Positions 6,803 to 9,158 of a stretch of DNA of 9,158 nucleotides are shown one piece after another (position 1 is the stretch's first letter; every line of letters starts with the position of its first letter). A program made the position numbers and the translations under genes. The notes under the pieces are model-generated. The model was not told the DNA's origin. It did not search any database and saw only the letters and a program-made list of their open reading frames with translations. The stretch comes from an uncultured archaeon (GTDB lineage Archaea > Halobacteriota > Methanosarcinia > Methanotrichales > Methanotrichaceae), in assembly GCA_902385025.1 (NCBI GenBank), contig CABMDX010000042.1, forward strand, positions 1 through 9,158, given 5' to 3'.

Positions 6803-7216
6803 CTAACATTCGAGCGACCCGAATGTGGCAAAGGCCCAGCATGTCCCGTAAGGACCCTGATCTTTAACCGAAGTGACCCTGCCGATCGTTCTAAGGTCGT
6901 ATGATGACGGATACGTTTGAGCAGCGCCTGGTACCCTTTTGCCCTCGAGGTAGCTGAGATCTACTGGGCTCGGAATATGTCCAAGCGGATTTCCTGTAGC
7001 AGTAGTCATTGTTACGCCCTTTCCCGCCTTTAGATTCTGTTTGTACTCGATCCACGCAGGATCGGGCGGAGCCTCTGTAAGAGGTCCCCATGATTGTCCG
7101 CTGACAGATGCCAATGATGTAGATGTGTTCTGCGCCCCCAACGTCGTTGACGACACGAGAAGGACTGCCACCAACATGCTGACAATCAAAATAGCGATTA
7201 GTTTTATTTCTTTCAT
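6803..7216 (-). CDS. N-terminal fragment of the papain-like protease (signal peptide to catalytic Cys)
   Basis: This fragment has 137 residues before the TAG. The start ATG 7216 gives MKEIKLIAILIVSMLVAVLL, a charged N-terminus and hydrophobic core typical of a signal peptide, with likely cleavage near LGAQ (about 27-29). It is preceded by a weak AGGGA Shine-Dalgarno at a suitable distance. The frame is open further to GTG 7303, but that adds 29 non-hydrophobic residues ahead of the signal peptide and lies at or before the likely transcript start. A linker or short pro-region (about 30-100) precedes the mature-type sequence YPSSYDLRTIGRVTSVKDQGPYGTCWAFATFG. Alone it would be a truncated, inactive export product. 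Confidence 0.7.
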   Translation of the reverse strand: MKEIKLIAILIVSMLVAVLLVSSTTLGAQNTSTSLASVSGQSWGPLTEAPPDPAWIEYKQNLKAGKGVTMTTATGNPLGHIPSPVDLSYLEGKRVPGAAQTYPSSYDLRTIGRVTSVKDQGPYGTCWAFATFGSLEC

Positions 7217-7311
7217 ATGAATCCCTATATTCGATTTTTCCCCTCCGTTAGCGGATCTTACATCCGAGGCCAGGCCAGTGGAGACGATAGTATCCAATAA
7301 CACGCAATCAG

Positions 7312-7319
7312 TATTTAAA
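7312..7319 (-). promoter_or_regulatory. TATA box of the papain-like protease gene
   Basis: On the minus strand this reads TTTAAATA, a full match to the archaeal consensus. The transcript would start near 7289, giving a leader of about 70 nt before ATG 7216. That start excludes the longer reading from GTG 7303. The rest of the gap up to 7508 is AT-rich and holds only short inverted repeats that I could not assign. Confidence 0.6.
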
Positions 7320-7508
7320 TTTTTTGTAAGTTATAATCAGTGGATTGATTGGAATCATCAATACTTGAAGAATAATATCTTAGTATTCCATTTAGGTGTG
7401 TTGCATAATTTTCGCTAGGAACATCGAGATGGGCAATCTCAAATTTGATTACTGAGTCCGAGACGATTTTTCAGCAAGGCTGATAGGAACAAAGAATCCC
7501 TGCCAGGC

Positions 7509-7919
7509 CTAATGAAGCAGTTCAAAGAGATAGAACCTGGCCTCACCTGCATTGACCAGACGCCGGGCAAAGCCGGGCAGATCTGCAATTTCATCCTGCA
7601 ATGGACGAATCAGAACATCTGCACCAACCTGCCTGGCAAGGCAGCCAATCGCAAGTTGCATCTCCAGAGGAGGCCGGATTGAATAGATGAGACCGGCTCC
7701 CTGGTATAACTCCATTCGGGGAGAAAAGACATCATCCTCTTGTATCTTCATGCCGCCGATATGCCTCTTTGCTCTGTCAGTGGCCTCCACCACCAGGCCG
7801 CGAGCCTTTAGCTCCACTGCCACATCCAGCACGTGGCCCACGCCCACCTCTACCACTCTGCCAGGGTAATTTCTTGCGATGTATTCCGCCAGATCTGCCG
7901 CGCCTAGAAGCATTGCCAT
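7509..7919 (-). CDS. UPF0146 family protein, SAM-methyltransferase-like fold
   Basis: This small archaeal family has no assigned reaction that I know of. From ATG 7919 the protein has 136 residues. It opens with LAEYIARNYPGRVVEVGVGHVLDVA, where VVEVGVG resembles the SAM-binding glycine motif I of Rossmann methyltransferases. Next come VVEATD (acidic end of strand 2) and EDDVFSPRMELYQGAGLIYSIRPP, the family hallmark, with ADVLIRPL and ARFYLFELLH at the end. It is shorter than real methyltransferases and lacks a separate substrate domain. An open frame extends to TTG 7946, but the AAAGGG run placed before ATG 7919 favours that start; ATG 7913 is a further option. The stop is TAG, showing that this codon does terminate genes here. 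It is divergent from ftsZ, across about 150 bp. Confidence 0.85.
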   Translation of the reverse strand: MAMLLGAADLAEYIARNYPGRVVEVGVGHVLDVAVELKARGLVVEATDRAKRHIGGMKIQEDDVFSPRMELYQGAGLIYSIRPPLEMQLAIGCLARQVGADVLIRPLQDEIADLPGFARRLVNAGEARFYLFELLH

Positions 7920-7953
7920 TTTCAGCCCTTTGACTGCAATTTTCAAGTGACAG

Positions 7954-7961
7954 ATATATGC
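7954..7961 (-). promoter_or_regulatory. Candidate TATA box of the UPF0146 gene
   Basis: The minus strand reads GCATATATC here. A transcript starting about 26 bp downstream (near 7931) would have a leader of about 12 nt before ATG 7919. The spacing supports it; the match is short. Confidence 0.4.
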
Positions 7962-8012
7962 ATTTCCACTGTCTGGTGATAAGCTGGAAACTCTTATCTA
8001 CTATAATTATTA

Positions 8013-8020
8013 CTATATAT
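8013..8020 (+). promoter_or_regulatory. Candidate TATA box and leader of ftsZ
   Basis: The plus strand reads CTATATAT. The transcript would begin near 8043, leaving a leader of about 26 nt that contains GAGGGGGAAAAGGG directly before ATG 8069. This is a strong ribosome-binding region and fixes the ftsZ start. Confidence 0.5.
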
Positions 8021-8068
8021 CGAAAATAGATTTGAGTTTGCAGCATGTGGCAATGAGGGGGAAAAGGG

Positions 8069-9142
8069 ATGGCATCTGACTTACGGGAGTCCATAGATTT
8101 TTCGGAAGGGATGGAAGAAGGCTTCGGCCTTCCCAGAATAATTGTCGCGGGTCTCGGCGGTGCAGGAAATAACACTGTTAGCCGCCTGGCCAGGATCGGC
8201 CTTGCGGGTGCAAAGACCGTGGCCATTAACACGGACAGCCAGCATCTTAAGACCGTGCAGGCTGATGAAAAGATGCTCATTGGTCGAAAGCTCACTCGCG
8301 GCATGGGCGCAGGGGGAGACCCTGCAGTGGGCAGAAAGGCAGCGGAGCAGGCTTTGCCGGATCTGGAGAATCTCTTTCGGGGAGCGGATCTGGTCTTTGT
8401 GACCGCGGGCATGGGTGGTGGCACAGGCACAGGATCGGCCCCGGTAGTAGCAAAAGTGGCCCGGGATCGGGGCGCGAGTGTGGTTGCAATGGTGAGCACG
8501 CCCTTTCACCTGGAGAAGGCACGCGTGCTGGTCGCAGAGGAAGGACTGGAGGCGCTGCGATCTTATGCGGATACATTGATTGTGATGGACAACAACCGAC
8601 TGCTGGACTATGCCCCTCATCTGCCTGTTCTGCAGGCCTTTTCCGTGCTCGACCAGATCGTGGCCGAGATTATCCTGGAAATCTGCAATACACTGACGCA
8701 TCCCTCTCTCATCAACCTGGACTATGCAGATGTGCGCACCATAATGAAAACTGGTGGAGCCTCTTTTATGTTTGTGGGCGAGGGCAGCATGAAGAACAGC
8801 CCGGAAAATATTGTGCGCTCTTCCCTCAAAAATCCTCTGCTGGAGGTGGATGTGCGTGGCGCAAAAGCATGCCTCCTGCACCTGACCGGCGGGCCGGATA
8901 TGACCCTGAGAGAGGCCGCGGCCCTGGCCGGGGCGCTCACCCAGGAGCTTGATGCAGGCGCAAATGTCATCTGGGGGGCAAGAATCCGGCCTGAATATGC
9001 CGGTAAGGTGAGGCTGATGGCCATCATCACGGGCGTGAAATCGGCTCAGGTTCTGGGGCCTGCCGGGGGAGCAACCGAGGCCGGGCCGGAGAGAGAAAAG
9101 CACATACGTGAGAAGTACGTAGATATAGATACGATAAGATGA
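8069..9142 (+). CDS. ftsZ: Cell division GTPase FtsZ (FtsZ2 type)
   Basis: This tubulin-like GTPase polymerises into the division ring at midcell. The 357 residues include the nucleotide-binding GLGGAGNN (28-35), AINTDSQHL (52-60) and the tubulin signature GGGTGTGS (116-123). They also include DNNRLLDY (174-181) and the T7 catalytic loop NLDYADV (216-222), whose Asp residues drive GTP hydrolysis on the neighbouring subunit. GNNTV, DNNRLLDY and the NVIWGARIRPEYAGKVRLMAIITGV block resemble archaeal FtsZ2 rather than FtsZ1. That subtype call rests on my memory of haloarchaeal sequences. The N-terminal extension before the G domain is short (about 20 residues). After GVKSAQVLGP there is only a 27-residue tail ending EKYVDIDTIR, which may be the partner-binding peptide. 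All catalytic motifs are intact. The stop TGA overlaps a possible downstream ATG. Confidence 0.96.
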   Translation: MASDLRESIDFSEGMEEGFGLPRIIVAGLGGAGNNTVSRLARIGLAGAKTVAINTDSQHLKTVQADEKMLIGRKLTRGMGAGGDPAVGRKAAEQALPDLENLFRGADLVFVTAGMGGGTGTGSAPVVAKVARDRGASVVAMVSTPFHLEKARVLVAEEGLEALRSYADTLIVMDNNRLLDYAPHLPVLQAFSVLDQIVAEIILEICNTLTHPSLINLDYADVRTIMKTGGASFMFVGEGSMKNSPENIVRSSLKNPLLEVDVRGAKACLLHLTGGPDMTLREAAALAGALTQELDAGANVIWGARIRPEYAGKVRLMAIITGVKSAQVLGPAGGATEAGPEREKHIREKYVDIDTIR

Positions 9143-9158
9143 ACGACCTCATGTGGCA
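9139..9158 (+). CDS. Possible start of the next gene, overlapping the ftsZ stop (partial)
   Basis: ATG 9139 overlaps the ftsZ stop as ATGA and reads MNDLMW before the window ends. Such overlaps usually mean translational coupling. In many euryarchaea ftsZ is followed by secE and nusG, so a secE-like gene is possible, but six codons cannot show it. A later in-frame ATG at 9151 is an alternative start. Confidence 0.3.

Larger units (their letters stand above)
4964..7216 (-). pseudogene. Secreted papain-like (C1A) protease with lectin-like domain and trefoil repeats, interrupted by an in-frame TAG
   Basis: Read through one TAG codon (6805-6803), this is a single 750-residue protein. It has a signal peptide, a C1A cysteine peptidase domain, a lectin-like beta domain and six C-terminal fascin-like repeats. 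The catalytic set is split by the stop: oxyanion Gln120 and nucleophile Cys126 (in QGPYGTCWAFA) lie before it. The catalytic His (NHEVTLVGWDDN) and Asn (KNSWGTSWGDRGYFYLSY) lie after it. The TAG lies at codon 138, between SLEC and LLPFETPNFSE, in a helix position that varies in the family. It is one base from Lys, Gln, Tyr, Trp, Glu, Ser or Leu codons. No other stop or frameshift occurs in about 2.2 kb, so the lesion is recent, a sequencing error, or a recoded or read-through codon. The product would be exported and cut extracellular protein; the repeats may bind carbohydrate or another surface ligand. It is followed by a hairpin terminator. Confidence 0.8.

Noticed and set aside
7344..7362. 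ATTGAT/ATCAAT inverted repeat upstream of the protease promoter
   Set aside because: Six-base arms in AT-rich DNA are expected by chance; no second copy was seen to suggest an operator.
7471..7483. TCAGC-AAG-GCTGA hairpin beside a T-run, as a terminator of the UPF0146 gene
   Set aside because: On the minus strand the hairpin is followed by A's, not T's, and the stem is only 5 bp.
8081..9103. 340-codon minus-strand frame, and the 240-codon frame at 7777-8499
   Set aside because: Both are antisense to ftsZ, whose motifs are unambiguous, and neither resembles a protein family.

Overview
The window looks like a euryarchaeal methanogen chromosome, most plausibly of the Methanothrix/Methanosarcinales type. 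The evidence is an archaeal FtsZ2-type FtsZ, an archaeal RqcH/NEMF protein, a UPF0146 protein, a secreted papain with a lectin-like domain of the kind common in Methanosarcinales, and TATA-like boxes (TTTAAATA, TATATAT) at archaeal spacing from several starts. The genus is an inference; no rRNA or tRNA is present to settle it.

Layout. Positions 1-765 (minus) hold the N-terminal part of a 14-TM major facilitator pump that runs off the left edge. Positions 766-1537 are AT-richer and gene-poor, with only short open fragments. Positions 1538-3466 (minus) encode an RqcH/NEMF ribosome quality-control factor. It is divergent, across about 56 bp, from a Mut7-C type PIN-like RNase with a zinc ribbon (3523-4002, plus). 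A TATA-like element lies midway and could serve both genes. Convergent with the RNase is a transglutaminase-like cysteine enzyme (4048-4746, minus) with a clear TATA box and Shine-Dalgarno sequence.

Positions 4964-7216 (minus) hold a large secreted C1A (papain) protease: signal peptide, papain domain, lectin-like domain, and six fascin-like beta-trefoil repeats. Its frame is broken by one in-frame TAG twelve codons after the catalytic cysteine codon, while everything on either side stays intact. It ends in a hairpin plus T-tract. The last block is a UPF0146 gene (7509-7919, minus) divergent from ftsZ (8069-9142, plus). The ftsZ stop codon overlaps an ATG that may start the next gene.

The genes form no single pathway. 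The two linked themes are translation quality control (RqcH with an RNase) and extracellular or cysteine-dependent protein processing (papain and transglutaminase-like). The points most worth a second look are the lone amber codon in the papain gene, the RqcH/Mut7-C divergent pair, and the six-repeat trefoil tail. I did not find a convincing, wholly new multi-gene system.
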